The position numbers were made by a program, and so were the translations under genes. DNA of 24,995 nucleotides, from the NCBI GenBank assembly GCA_964630925.1, contig CAZVZK010000150.1:1-24995 (forward strand), given 5' to 3'. The stretch comes from RGDT01 sp964630925. GTDB lineage: Bacteria; Planctomycetota; Planctomycetia; Gemmatales; Gemmataceae. Below, piece by piece: positions 15,154 through 23,400 of the stretch. The notes under the pieces are model-generated. The model did not search any database. It was not told the origin of the DNA and was given only the letters and a program-made list of their open reading frames with translations. The first letter of the stretch is position 1. Every line of letters begins with the position of its first letter.

Positions 15154-17172
15154 TCATGGACTCCGCTGCTCATCGGTCAGTAAAGGGACAGCCCCACACT
15201 TGACCAAATATGCGTGAATCGTGTCATAGTACCCCGGATCACGGGTCTTGTCCTCTCCGCTCTGGTCACCCTTGGGGACGAAGATCGCCATCCCCTTGCG
15301 AGACCTCGTGAGGAGAACCCTGTAGCTGTTGCAGCGGGCCTCCTGCTCACCTTTCGATCTCTGCCAGTCCGGACCACTGACGTTGTAACAGACCCAGGCA
15401 TCGTTTTCGCGGCGAAAGTCGGCGTCCCAGCATACGATCGAGTAGTCGAGTTCAAGGCCTTGAATTTGATACTGGTTCTGGACTTGTTCAAGCATGTTAG
15501 AAGAGCGAACGTCGTCACCAGGTGCGAGCATCCAGGGGACAATGTCTGGCTTCTCGTCTGCGAAGATTCCATCTGGCCGCAAGCGACGCCCTTGGCCAGA
15601 GGCAATGAGCCCGCAGCGGTCTTCACCGGATCGGTGGCGGCGTGCCCAGGCCTTGGCTGCTTGAAGGGACCTGGTGATGTAGATCGCGCTCTGGTTCGGA
15701 AGATCGCGAGCCACCGAGGCTGCTTCTGGCGGACAATTCGTCATTACAAAATGGGCCCAGCGTTCGATATCCCCATTCCGAGTTCGTTGATCTCGGATCG
15801 ACTGTGACAGGTGCGTATGCGCGATGTGAACTCGAAGCGAGTCAGTTTTCCATGCACATTCTTGGGAGAAATCGTCAAGATCAAGCGTGGAATCCGAGAT
15901 GGCAACACGCCAGCCGCAGGCCTTGGCAGCACGTAACCAAGCGGCAGGCCCGACTTCCGCTGTGTTGATATGCTGATTGTGGCCCAGAAGCAACACGATG
16001 ATCGACCCGGGCCTCTGCTCCATCGCCTCGATGATAAGCCGAGCCTCATCTTTCTCGAGTTTCTTGCGGTTGACTATCTTTCCAGCTTCGTACGTGCGCT
16101 GAGCTTCGTCGAACACAAGGATGCGGCCGTCGGTAGATTGGGCGGCTCCTGGACGTTTGGTAAGCTCGAGAAATTGATGAGCTTTCACAATTTTAAAGTC
16201 GGTGTTTTTTTCCACGAAGGCGACACCTTTGCGTGAGTACCCTCCAAGGGGTCGCGTGCCGCGTTGCTTCCTGAGTTGGACATATGATCGGTAGAGAGAC
16301 CCATTGAGTACTTCAACTAGGGGTGCGTTACCAGTCAGGAAGACCGCCTGGCCTCGGTATTTCTGGTGAAATGTAATGGCCAGGCCCACTAAGGTTTTCC
16401 CGGCACCAGGGGCCCCGCTGACCAGAATCAACTCGTGTCGATTGGCCGCGGTTGCAGCATCAATCTCATCCACCACCGAAGCCACACATTTGTCGATGGC
16501 TTCCTTTGGTGCAGCGTGGGCCTTGATTGCCGAAACGTCATGTTGGCCGTACAGGGATATCGTAGCGTCAATGATGTTCGACGATGGGCTGAACGGTGCG
16601 CTGTCCCATTCTTCGTAACTCACTGCTAGTTCAGAAGATGCGACACTGGAATACAGTTCACGTAGCGTCTGTCCAAGGGTGCCGGAGCCTGTGTTGGCGA
16701 CTTGTGCGGCGATCTGAGGCCAATCTTGATGCCAAGCCAGGGGTGAGGACAAGGGCCGGCCGGGCTTGGTCCTTGAGACGACGACAGGGAAGATCTTTGG
16801 CCCCGCTGTTTGCGTGAGCTCATGGAATTCAACAAGGTTTACGCAGTAGTTGACAACCTGATCTCGGTCTGCCGCTCCGATTGGGCCGCGCTTGAATTCG
16901 ATGACAAATAACGATCCTGGAGCAAACAGAATGAAATCGATTCGTAAACCTCTCCGCCGGAAGTCGTACTCGGCGAGAACCGCATCGATGAAAGGGCAGA
17001 TGTCATCGGCGAGAGCACGTTTCAGGTCCTCGAGCGAGTTGCTCCACTCCTCGTTTTGGTCTGGTTCGACGTGCCACCCATCCATCGCCGCAGCGGCATG
17101 AAGGCAGCCGAGGATTCGCTTCACATCGTCAGCGAGGAAGCCTTGTCGTGTGTTCCTGTACCACGCAGACAT
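15154..17172 (-). CDS. PD-(D/E)XK-like nuclease plus DUF2075/SF1 helicase-like ATPase; candidate defence gene
   Basis: 672 residues from the ATG at 17172 (AGGTG ribosome site). The N-terminus (about 1-130) reads as a nuclease-related fold: RIDFILFAPGSLFVIEFKRG, with D79, E92 and K94 spaced like the D...ExK core of PD-(D/E)XK enzymes. It is followed by an ATPase with Walker A GAPGAGKT (253-260), Walker B VFDEAQ (353-358), LLLGHNQHI, QIQGLELDYSIVCWD and YRVLLTRSRKGMAIFVP, the pattern of DUF2075 (Schlafen-type SF1 helicase domain). Proteins of this build occur in mobile and defence islands and are suspected of acting on foreign nucleic acid. Codon use is clearly less G/C-ending than in neighbours, and repeat debris and broken genes flank it, both signs of transfer. 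It stands alone with no partner gene. Confidence 0.85.
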   Translation of the reverse strand: MSAWYRNTRQGFLADDVKRILGCLHAAAAMDGWHVEPDQNEEWSNSLEDLKRALADDICPFIDAVLAEYDFRRRGLRIDFILFAPGSLFVIEFKRGPIGAADRDQVVNYCVNLVEFHELTQTAGPKIFPVVVSRTKPGRPLSSPLAWHQDWPQIAAQVANTGSGTLGQTLRELYSSVASSELAVSYEEWDSAPFSPSSNIIDATISLYGQHDVSAIKAHAAPKEAIDKCVASVVDEIDAATAANRHELILVSGAPGAGKTLVGLAITFHQKYRGQAVFLTGNAPLVEVLNGSLYRSYVQLRKQRGTRPLGGYSRKGVAFVEKNTDFKIVKAHQFLELTKRPGAAQSTDGRILVFDEAQRTYEAGKIVNRKKLEKDEARLIIEAMEQRPGSIIVLLLGHNQHINTAEVGPAAWLRAAKACGWRVAISDSTLDLDDFSQECAWKTDSLRVHIAHTHLSQSIRDQRTRNGDIERWAHFVMTNCPPEAASVARDLPNQSAIYITRSLQAAKAWARRHRSGEDRCGLIASGQGRRLRPDGIFADEKPDIVPWMLAPGDDVRSSNMLEQVQNQYQIQGLELDYSIVCWDADFRRENDAWVCYNVSGPDWQRSKGEQEARCNSYRVLLTRSRKGMAIFVPKGDQSGEDKTRDPGYYDTIHAYLVKCGAVPLLTDEQRSP

Positions 17173-17354
17173 GATTGCACCTGGGACTGTACCGCAGTTT
17201 CCCCAAACCGGGCCGACCACGTCAAGAAGTGTTGAGGATTGGGGGTAACAACAACGAGTTTGTACCCTTCGACCTCGCACGCTCATCGCGTCGCTGCGCT
17301 CGGCTTGCCCGCCATTCTACCGGGAGCGAACTGCTCGCCCAGGACCGCCCCACC

Positions 17355-17653
17355 CTACGACATCAACGCTTTGCACTCCAAGACCTCGGCGTGGAAGCGT
17401 GCCAGCAGCGCGCGCTGGTGCGGCTCGTCGCGGCAGGTGACCAGGATCATGAAGTGGTCGGGGATCTCCTGGCGGATCGGCCTGGGCTCGCGGCGGGCAG
17501 CTCGCGGCCGCGGCGGGCGCAGAAGCCGAGGGCGAGGAAGGGCTTGCCCAGGCCGGGGTCGCCGTCGAGGACGGCGAGTTTGACGAGGGCGAGCCATTCC
17601 GGCCAGAGCCAGTCGATGGCCTGCGTCTGGAGGGCACTGACGGTGAGGAAGGT
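17355..17653 (-). pseudogene. Remnants of a RepA-like AAA ATPase gene fused to an unrelated 3' end
   Basis: Two protein-like pieces lie in different minus-strand frames. From about 17653 to 17492 the frame reads TFLTVSALQTQAIDWLWPEW and then LVKLAVLDGDPGLGKPFLAL, the start and Walker A region of a RepA/AAA_25-type ATPase of the kind common on plasmids and phages. The expected Ser/Thr after GK is Pro, so it could not work. From about 17460 to 17355 another frame reads DHFMILVTCRDEPHQRALLA and ends LECKALMS at a TAG, looking like a genuine C-terminus of another protein. The middle of both genes is missing, so this is probably a deletion scar. The C-terminal piece is not assigned. Confidence 0.65.
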
Positions 17654-17777
17654 GGGGGTCGGTGGTGGGCATGAGGTGCTCGGAAGAAGGGTTCTCCCAT
17701 CTGGTATTGTGAACGCATGTTCACGCGAAGACAAGGGGCAGGGCGCGGTTTCTTGTCTCCCGCCTGGCGTGCGAAAA

Positions 17778-17885
17778 GTTGGCATGTGGCAGGTGACTCG
17801 CGATCGTCGCTGCAAATGCCTCCTTGCGAGCATGTTACGGCGACGGACTCACATGCCAACGTCGGGGAAAGTGGCAGGTGACTCG
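17778..17885. repeat. Paired direct and inverted short repeats (GTGGCAGGTGACTCG; GTTGGCATGTG)
   Basis: GTGGCAGGTGACTCG occurs at 17786-17800 and 17871-17885, 85 bp apart. GTTGGCATGTG (17778-17788) overlaps the first copy, and its exact reverse complement lies at 17850-17860. The arrangement resembles a damaged operator or iteron-like control region upstream of the ATPase remnant (minus strand). Confidence 0.55.
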
Positions 17886-18286
17886 GCGCACCATTGACGC
17901 GGGCTGGGCGTGCCTGGCACCCGAACACGCGACGACGGCCCCATCGCCGGATCCCGCCAGATCCAGAAAGAAAATGCGGCATGGTTCAGGATCAGAGGGA
18001 AGCGGGTAACACCCAGGGGAGGGGTGTGACCGATTTGCACAGCAACTTGCACAGAAACGGCGCCGGGCTGTTACCTGCCCTTGAACCATGCCGACAATGC
18101 CAAAGCGGCGAGGCCCGCCGCACTCCAAATCGGTCGTGGCCGGCTGACTCCGGGCCGGGCCACTTGTCCTGAGCTCCAATGATTGCATTGCAGGGGGGTG
18201 CCTGGGGGGGGCAATGCAATGCAATGGCCCGACCACCCCGGCCACCGCGCTGCCGGCTTCCCGCCAGGGCGGGGCGTGGGTGAATC
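17886..18286. other. Gene-free stretch of the island
   Basis: No reading frame here has a ribosome site, signal or motif I can support. A plus-strand frame ending near 18170 gives VTDLHSNLHRNGAGLLPAL and could be a leftover C-terminus of a mobile-element protein, but I cannot identify it. The only clear structure is the ATTGC/G-run element at 18181-18227. Confidence 0.45.
18181..18227. repeat. ATTGC pentamer repeat with long G-runs
   Basis: GATTGCATTGCA is followed by runs of six and eight G, then GCAATGCAATGCAATGG, so the ends pair as an inverted repeat around a G-rich loop. A related element, GATTGCATTGCATTGCA with C-runs, lies at 24832-24878. Confidence 0.7.
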
Positions 18287-18292
18287 GATAAT
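18287..18292 (+). promoter_or_regulatory. Weak candidate -10 box (GATAAT) for the propeller protein gene
   Basis: GATAAT lies 77 bp before the ATG at 18370 in one of the few AT-richer patches of the region. Position is plausible but no -35 is evident. Confidence 0.25.
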
Positions 18293-18369
18293 CTGACTGC
18301 TCACCCTCTCTGCCTCGGTGGGGGGGCCTGCCTGTCGGGACCGATTCACGCCTCGCATGGGACATTGAC

Positions 18370-19767
18370 ATGACCCGCCTCCTCCCCCTCCTCGTCCTGG
18401 CCGTCATCGTCGCGGGCGTCGCCACCGGCCGGCCGCCCATCGGCTTCCGCACCGACGGCACGGGCCGCTACCCCGACGCCACGCCGCCCACGGAATGGGG
18501 GCCGGACAGGAACGTCGTCTGGAAGCTCCCGTTGAAGCAGAGCAACGCCATCCCCGTCATCCTGGGCGACAGGATCTTCACCTGCGCCGAGCCGTGCGTG
18601 CTGCTGTGCGTCAACAAGGCCGACGGCAAGGTCCTCTGGCAGAAGGAGTCGAGTTTCAAGGAGATCCCCCTCACCGACGAGGAGAAGGCACTCTTCGAGG
18701 TGGAGCGCGAGAAGGGCGCCGAGCTGGGCAAGCAGCGGTCCGCCCTGGAGAAGGAGGGCAACGCCCTGCGCAAGGCGATCAAGGACGACCCGGACACCAA
18801 GGCGGAGAACGAGAAGGAGCTCAAGGCCCTCAAGGCCGACCTCGACAAGGTCGAGGCGCGGCGCAAGGCGTTGACGACACTGAACCGCTATCTGGAGCCG
18901 GGCAAGGGCGCGCCCGGCTACCACGGGACGGGCGGCTACTCCTCCGCGACGCCCGTCACCGACGGCAAGCACGTCTTCGTCATCTACGGCAACGGCCTGG
19001 CCGCCTGCTACGACCTCGACGGCGATCGGAAGTGGCTCAAGCTCATCGAGCACCCGACGGCGGCCTACGGCCACGGCGCCTCGCCGCTTTTGGTGAAGGA
19101 CAAGCTCCTGGTGCACTTCTCGGACCTGGTGGCCCTGAACACGAAGGACGGGAGCGAGGCGTGGCGCGTCAAGATCCCGCCCAGCCACGGCACGCCGATG
19201 CACGCCCGCCTCGGCGAGGTGGACGTGGCCATCCACCCGCAGGGCCAGGTGGTGCGTGTGAGCGACGGCGAGATCCTGGCCAAGGGCCTCGGCTCGGCCG
19301 GCCCCAACTCCCCCCTCGTGCAGGGCGGCAACGTCTACTTCGTCGCCGGCCATGTGCGCGGCTACGCGCTGCCGACGGGGAAGGAGATCCCGGCGAAGTG
19401 GGCGCCGCTGTGGAAGGGGACGAGCATCAAGGGGGGCGGCTACTGGTTCCCGTCGCCGGTGCTGCATGACGGGCTGATCTACGCGCTCAACGCCAGCGCG
19501 TCCTTCAGCGTGGTGGATGCGAAGACGGGGACGCTCGTCTACGAGAAGCTGCTGCCGTTCACCGGGCAGGCCTACCCCAGCATCACCCTGGCGGGCGACA
19601 AGCTGTACGTCAGCAGCGACAGCGGGATGACGCTCGTCCTGAAGCCGGGCCGCGAGTACAAGGTGCTGGCCCGCAACACGCTGGAGACCTTCCGCAGCTC
19701 CCTCGTGTTCGAGGGCAAGCGGATGTACGTGCGGACGACGAAAGGCCTGTGGTGCATCGGCGAATGA
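18370..19767 (+). CDS. Exported PQQ-like beta-propeller protein with a coiled-coil insertion
   Basis: 465 residues. A signal peptide (1-19, RLLPLLVLAVIVAGVATG) is followed by propeller blades with the recurring pattern of PQQ-enzyme-like repeats: VNKADGKVLWQKE (81-93), YDLDGDRKWLKLI, LNTKDGSEAWRVKI, VDAKTGTLVYEKLLPF. Such proteins bind partners or cofactors by their propeller; PQQ itself is not needed in most planctomycete members. Between blades 1 and 2, residues of about 103-170 are charged, helical and heptad-like (KELKALKADLDKVEARRKAL), so a coiled coil protrudes from the propeller. Two cysteines (CAEPCVLLC region, 72-80) could form a disulphide. The gene converges on the exported protein gene at 19802 with a 34-bp gap. 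Confidence 0.88.
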   Translation: MTRLLPLLVLAVIVAGVATGRPPIGFRTDGTGRYPDATPPTEWGPDRNVVWKLPLKQSNAIPVILGDRIFTCAEPCVLLCVNKADGKVLWQKESSFKEIPLTDEEKALFEVEREKGAELGKQRSALEKEGNALRKAIKDDPDTKAENEKELKALKADLDKVEARRKALTTLNRYLEPGKGAPGYHGTGGYSSATPVTDGKHVFVIYGNGLAACYDLDGDRKWLKLIEHPTAAYGHGASPLLVKDKLLVHFSDLVALNTKDGSEAWRVKIPPSHGTPMHARLGEVDVAIHPQGQVVRVSDGEILAKGLGSAGPNSPLVQGGNVYFVAGHVRGYALPTGKEIPAKWAPLWKGTSIKGGGYWFPSPVLHDGLIYALNASASFSVVDAKTGTLVYEKLLPFTGQAYPSITLAGDKLYVSSDSGMTLVLKPGREYKVLARNTLETFRSSLVFEGKRMYVRTTKGLWCIGE

Positions 19768-19801
19768 TGGCGGCCCGAGCCCACAGGACCCCCCTGCCCT
19801 G

Positions 19802-20620
19802 CTACTTCAGCGCCGCCGCGATCTCCTTGTTGGCCGCGTGCATCGCCTTCGTGAGGTCGTCCAGCTTGCCGGAGTCCGCCGACTTGAAGACGGCGTCGAG
19901 GCGTTCCAGCGGCCCCTTGATCTTCTCCTGGAACGCCTTCAGGTCGTCGCCGGTGAGCGTTCGCAGCTTCTCGCGGACCCCGTGCAGCCCCGTGCCCCGG
20001 CCCGGCGCCGAGACGCCGCCGTAGAACGGCTGCCGGGCCGCGGTGTGCGCCAGCGCCCAGCGCAGACGCAGGTGACGCAGGCCGTACCCCTCGGGGCTGC
20101 CGCGGCCCAGCGGCACCGCATGCCCCAGGATGGCCACGGTGATCTTGTCGCCGGCCTTGGTCGGCATCGGGGCGTTACTCATCCACACCGTGGGCGGCTG
20201 GCTTGACGCGGAGTACATGCCGTCCTTGCTCCACAGCCCGGCCGGCTTGCCGTTGATGTAGGTGTAGATCTCCCAGGCCCCCTGCACGTTGCTCTCGATG
20301 CCGAGGTTGTACCCGCCCCTGGGCAGCGCGAACTTGCCGATCTTCTCCGGCACCACGAAGCTGAGGCGGTACCAGCCCGCCGCCCCCGGCTCGCCGCGTC
20401 CGTGGACCTGATACGGGTCCTTCAACGCCTTCATCTCCGACTCGTCGGCGTCGAGGGCGTGGAGCGTCGGCCCCAGCTTCGGCCGGAACTTGACCATCGG
20501 CGCCAGGTCGATGGAGTCCAGCTCGATGAGCCGGCCGATGAGCTTCGTCACGTCGTCGGCGGTCTGCCCGCGGGCGGCGGCGGAAAGGCCCAGCAGGGCG
20601 ATGGACACGAGGACACGCAT
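19802..20620 (-). CDS. Exported protein of unknown function
   Basis: 272 residues from the ATG at 20620, with a strong ribosome site (GAGGAGAG). That site overlaps the stop region of the upstream 560-residue gene, a sign of coupled translation. The N-terminus MRVLVSIALLGLSAAARGQ is a signal peptide. The body contains a jelly-roll-like middle (GWYRLSFVVPEKIGKFALP, GAWEIYTYINGKPAGLWSKD, GDKITVAILGHAVPLG). It recalls carbohydrate-binding or sugar-hydrolase accessory domains in which a small molecule or surface is bound, but I cannot name a family. The C-terminus is a helical Lys/Asp-rich segment (KAFQEKIKGPLERLDAVFKS). It is the last gene of a three-gene minus-strand operon with two membrane proteins. 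Confidence 0.85.
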   Translation of the reverse strand: MRVLVSIALLGLSAAARGQTADDVTKLIGRLIELDSIDLAPMVKFRPKLGPTLHALDADESEMKALKDPYQVHGRGEPGAAGWYRLSFVVPEKIGKFALPRGGYNLGIESNVQGAWEIYTYINGKPAGLWSKDGMYSASSQPPTVWMSNAPMPTKAGDKITVAILGHAVPLGRGSPEGYGLRHLRLRWALAHTAARQPFYGGVSAPGRGTGLHGVREKLRTLTGDDLKAFQEKIKGPLERLDAVFKSADSGKLDDLTKAMHAANKEIAAALK

Positions 20621-20630
20621 GGATCTCTCC

Positions 20631-22313
20631 TCATTTGAGCAGCTCGTCGATGTCGATGTCGACTGACGCACCGCTGGTGGCGGGCGGCTCGTCGAGCGGC
20701 TCGTCCTCCGGCGTGCCCCACGACCCCACCACCTGCGCCCGCCCGGCCAGGGCGGCCACCGCCGCGATCCGCGCCTCCTCGGCGGCGGCCTTCGCCTTCA
20801 CCTCCGCCTCCAGCGCCGCCGTGCGGGCGGTGAAGACGATCAGGGCCAGGAAGCCGGTGTACACGAGCTGGGCGATGACGCCCACCGTCACGCCCGCCGC
20901 CACGGCGCGGGCCATCTGCTCCTGCGGCCCCGGATCGAGCCGCGTGCGTGGGCCGGTGTTGCCGATGGCAGCCAGCATCGGCACGACGAGCAGCGCCGCC
21001 AGGAGGCACAGGCCCACCAGCGTCCCGACCAGCTGTTGGACGGGGCCCGATTCGGCCGCGCCGCCCAGGTAGTGCAGGAACGTGAGGAACGACGCCTCGG
21101 CGATGAACAGGACGACGGTCAGCCCGCACACCGCCGGGCCGAGGGTGGCCCGGCCGCCGGTCAGCGCCAGCATCAGCACCACGCCGACGCCGATGGATGA
21201 CAGGAAGGTCATGGCGGCAGAAAGCCCCGCCGACGGGCGTCCCGGCCCACGCCATCGCTCCCAGCACAGGGCGCGGCCAACGATCACGAGCAGCGACGCG
21301 GCCACCTGAATGCCGAGCGGGACCAGGGCGAGCAGGGGGTCGGGCACCTCGCCGCGGCGGGGCGGGCCTGCGAGGATGCCCAGCGTCAAGGCGATCAGAG
21401 ACTGGGCGGTGAGGATCAGGAGCCCCCATCCCACGAGCAGAAGTCCGCCGGCCACCCCCTGGAACGCGCCGGCCAGCCTCGCCTCGGGGTAGGCCTGCGC
21501 CGACGGCGCTTCTGCCGCGGGATCCGGTGGCTCGGTGGCGCCCTCGGCGCCGCTGGCCGGTGCGAGGTCGTCCGCCTCTCTCGCCGGGACGAGCATGAAG
21601 GCGGTGAACACGAGGCCCGCGTACATCACGGTGATGGCCACGGCGGCGGCGGCGATCACGGCGCCGAGGCGGCTGGTGGTCTGATGCGAAGCCAACCCGG
21701 CCCCGTGAACACCGTGCGGCGCGGCGGCCTCCGCGCCGATGGCGAGGGCGGCGCCGAGGGCGATCACCGCCAGGCCCACGAAGGCGAGGATGAGCTGGCC
21801 GAAGCCCGGCCAGCCGACGCCTCGACCCATGTGCCTCAGGAAGAAGAGGAAGTTGACCTCGGCCGCCAACGACAGCAATGAGCCGAGCGCGACGAGGCCG
21901 ATGACCACCAGCGCCGACCCGTCCGCGGGCCCCGGGGCCGTGAACACGAACAGGGCCAGCCACGAGAGGGCCGCGGTCAGCGAGAGGACCGCCGAGCGGA
22001 TGGCCGCCCTGCCCTGGCCCGGCGGTGCGTGGAAGCCGCAGTTGTACCGCCCCAAGAGGATGAGCAGCGTGGCCAGGACCGACACGCCGAAGAGGACGAG
22101 CCGATAGGGCGAGTCGGCCGCCGGGGCGGCTTGGGCGCCCAGCAGGCCGCCGGCGGCCGCGGACTCGGCGCCGACGAGGACTAGACCCGGCAGTGACAGG
22201 ACGAGCCCGAAGCCGACGAGGAGCAGCCCCGAGCCGACCCCGCTCCAGTCCGGGGCATCGTCCACGTCCGGCGGCGAGGCGGCGGGGGGCCATTCGGGCG
22301 GCGGGGCGTCCAT
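20631..22313 (-). CDS. Unknown membrane protein with a tandem-duplicated six-TM module
   Basis: 560 residues from the ATG at 22313 (GAGG ribosome site). After a Pro-rich start come two halves of about 240 residues, each with around six membrane segments. Half one carries LLGRYNCGF and LAAEVNFLFFLRHMGRG; half two carries IVGRALCWERW and FIAEASFLTFLHYLGGA in the same order and spacing. Each half ends in a tyrosine-containing hydrophobic helix running into a charged stretch (YAGLVFTAFMLVPAREAD; YTGFLALIVFTARTAALEAE). The same module occurs once in the 9745-10587 protein. The two halves are joined by a Glu/Ala/Pro linker, and the tail is acidic (DIDIDELLK). No catalytic pattern is seen. Middle gene of a three-gene operon. 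Confidence 0.87.
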   Translation of the reverse strand: MDAPPPEWPPAASPPDVDDAPDWSGVGSGLLLVGFGLVLSLPGLVLVGAESAAAGGLLGAQAAPAADSPYRLVLFGVSVLATLLILLGRYNCGFHAPPGQGRAAIRSAVLSLTAALSWLALFVFTAPGPADGSALVVIGLVALGSLLSLAAEVNFLFFLRHMGRGVGWPGFGQLILAFVGLAVIALGAALAIGAEAAAPHGVHGAGLASHQTTSRLGAVIAAAAVAITVMYAGLVFTAFMLVPAREADDLAPASGAEGATEPPDPAAEAPSAQAYPEARLAGAFQGVAGGLLLVGWGLLILTAQSLIALTLGILAGPPRRGEVPDPLLALVPLGIQVAASLLVIVGRALCWERWRGPGRPSAGLSAAMTFLSSIGVGVVLMLALTGGRATLGPAVCGLTVVLFIAEASFLTFLHYLGGAAESGPVQQLVGTLVGLCLLAALLVVPMLAAIGNTGPRTRLDPGPQEQMARAVAAGVTVGVIAQLVYTGFLALIVFTARTAALEAEVKAKAAAEEARIAAVAALAGRAQVVGSWGTPEDEPLDEPPATSGASVDIDIDELLK

Positions 22314-22341
22314 CGGACCTCATCCTCGGGTGACGCCGGGC

Positions 22342-22347
22342 ATTCTA
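22342..22347 (-). promoter_or_regulatory. Candidate internal -10 box (TAGAAT) whose first three bases are a stop codon
   Basis: TAGAAT at 22347-22342 contains the TAG stop of the upstream gene and lies 28 bp before the ATG at 22313. It could give the 560-residue gene a promoter of its own inside the operon. The same 11 bases, CATTCTACCGG on the plus strand, also occur at 17313-17323. Confidence 0.35.
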
Positions 22348-23289
22348 CCGGGCGTCACCGCCACCGTCCGGCTTGCGGGCGGGTGTCATCAGGGCGAACG
22401 CCGCCGCGCCGAGGAGGAGGCCGAGGATCACCCCGGCGAGCAGGCCGGCGCGGCGGCCGCCGCTCATCGACATCGCCTGAGGATCGCCGCCGGTGAGGGG
22501 CGCGAGTATCTGTGGTATCCACGAGACGATGGCCGAATCGAGGTCGGTCCACGGCAGATGCCACGACGCCCACAGCACCCACGGGTAGGCCGCACCGCCG
22601 CCGGGGCCGAGCGACGTGTACATGAACGCGCAGTAGCCCAGGTGGTACGGCAGCAGGAGGAGCGGCGGGAGGAGGCCGAGATGGATCGACCACGACCACC
22701 TGCCGCCGCCACGCAGCCAGGGCCACGCGGCGAAGAGGAGGACGCCCGTGAGGTACGCCCACTCGCCGAGCCGCACGAGCGGATACACCTGCATCCGCTC
22801 CCAGGCGACGCCGAGGTACAGGTCTTTGGCGAGGCTGTAGGCGCGGATTTCGGGCTCGATCTTCCGCTCGCGGCCCTCGCGCGCCTCACGGAGGAACAGG
22901 AGGAGCAGGCCGGGATTCTCCCGCTCCGGGTCGGCCTTCTCCCAGGCGCGGAATGCATCCGGCGCCCAGTCGCCGACGCCGGGCAAGGCCGCGCCGAACT
23001 CATCGGGGCCGCGCGGGCAGGTGGCCCACACCTCGGCCGCCGGCACGCGGAAGACGTCCGCCCCGTGGAAGTGCGTGGCGGCGTAGAGATACCACCCGCC
23101 CAACGGCGCCGCGGAGCAGTAACAGGTGGACAGGGCCGGGGGGCCTTTGCGTCCTGTCATGGCGACGGACCAGAAGTCGGCGGCGTTGCCACGGCGGACG
23201 GGAAGGAGGGCCGCGGGCGGGTTGGCGGCGGCCACGGCGATCAGGGCCGCGACCACGGCGAGGGCGGCGATCTTGAGGGGGAGACGCAT
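22345..23289 (-). CDS. Membrane protein of unknown function, first gene of the operon
   Basis: 314 residues from the ATG at 23289 (GGAAGGA ribosome site). An N-terminal hydrophobic segment (LKIAALAVVAALIAVAAA) may be a signal or anchor. It is followed by about 140 mostly soluble residues with Cys and His (STCYCSAAPLGGWYLYAATH) and then at least three membrane segments (EWAYLTGVLLFAAWPWL, LGLLPPLLLLPYHLGYCAFM, AGLLAGVILGLLLGAAAFAL). It is rich in Trp and Pro. I recognise no family. The next gene begins 31 bp downstream on the same strand, so co-transcription is likely. It diverges from the solo DUF1501 gene, and a TACAAC box (23343-23338) may drive it. Confidence 0.8.
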   Translation of the reverse strand: MRLPLKIAALAVVAALIAVAAANPPAALLPVRRGNAADFWSVAMTGRKGPPALSTCYCSAAPLGGWYLYAATHFHGADVFRVPAAEVWATCPRGPDEFGAALPGVGDWAPDAFRAWEKADPERENPGLLLLFLREAREGRERKIEPEIRAYSLAKDLYLGVAWERMQVYPLVRLGEWAYLTGVLLFAAWPWLRGGGRWSWSIHLGLLPPLLLLPYHLGYCAFMYTSLGPGGGAAYPWVLWASWHLPWTDLDSAIVSWIPQILAPLTGGDPQAMSMSGGRRAGLLAGVILGLLLGAAAFALMTPARKPDGGGDAR

Positions 23290-23400
23290 GGCGGTCCTTC
23301 CGGCGGGCACGCCGTCGGCCTCGCGCCCCGCTCCCCTGTTGTAGGCCGGATCGAGTCGGTTCGCTCCCGGTTCGCGCTGGCCACGCCATGTCCGCCGTGG

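Noticed and set aside
18000..18172. Plus-strand piece VTDLHSNLHRNGAGLL... as an integrase C-terminus
   Set aside because: It has the flavour of a mobile-element protein tail, but no catalytic residues or upstream part are present and I could not place it.
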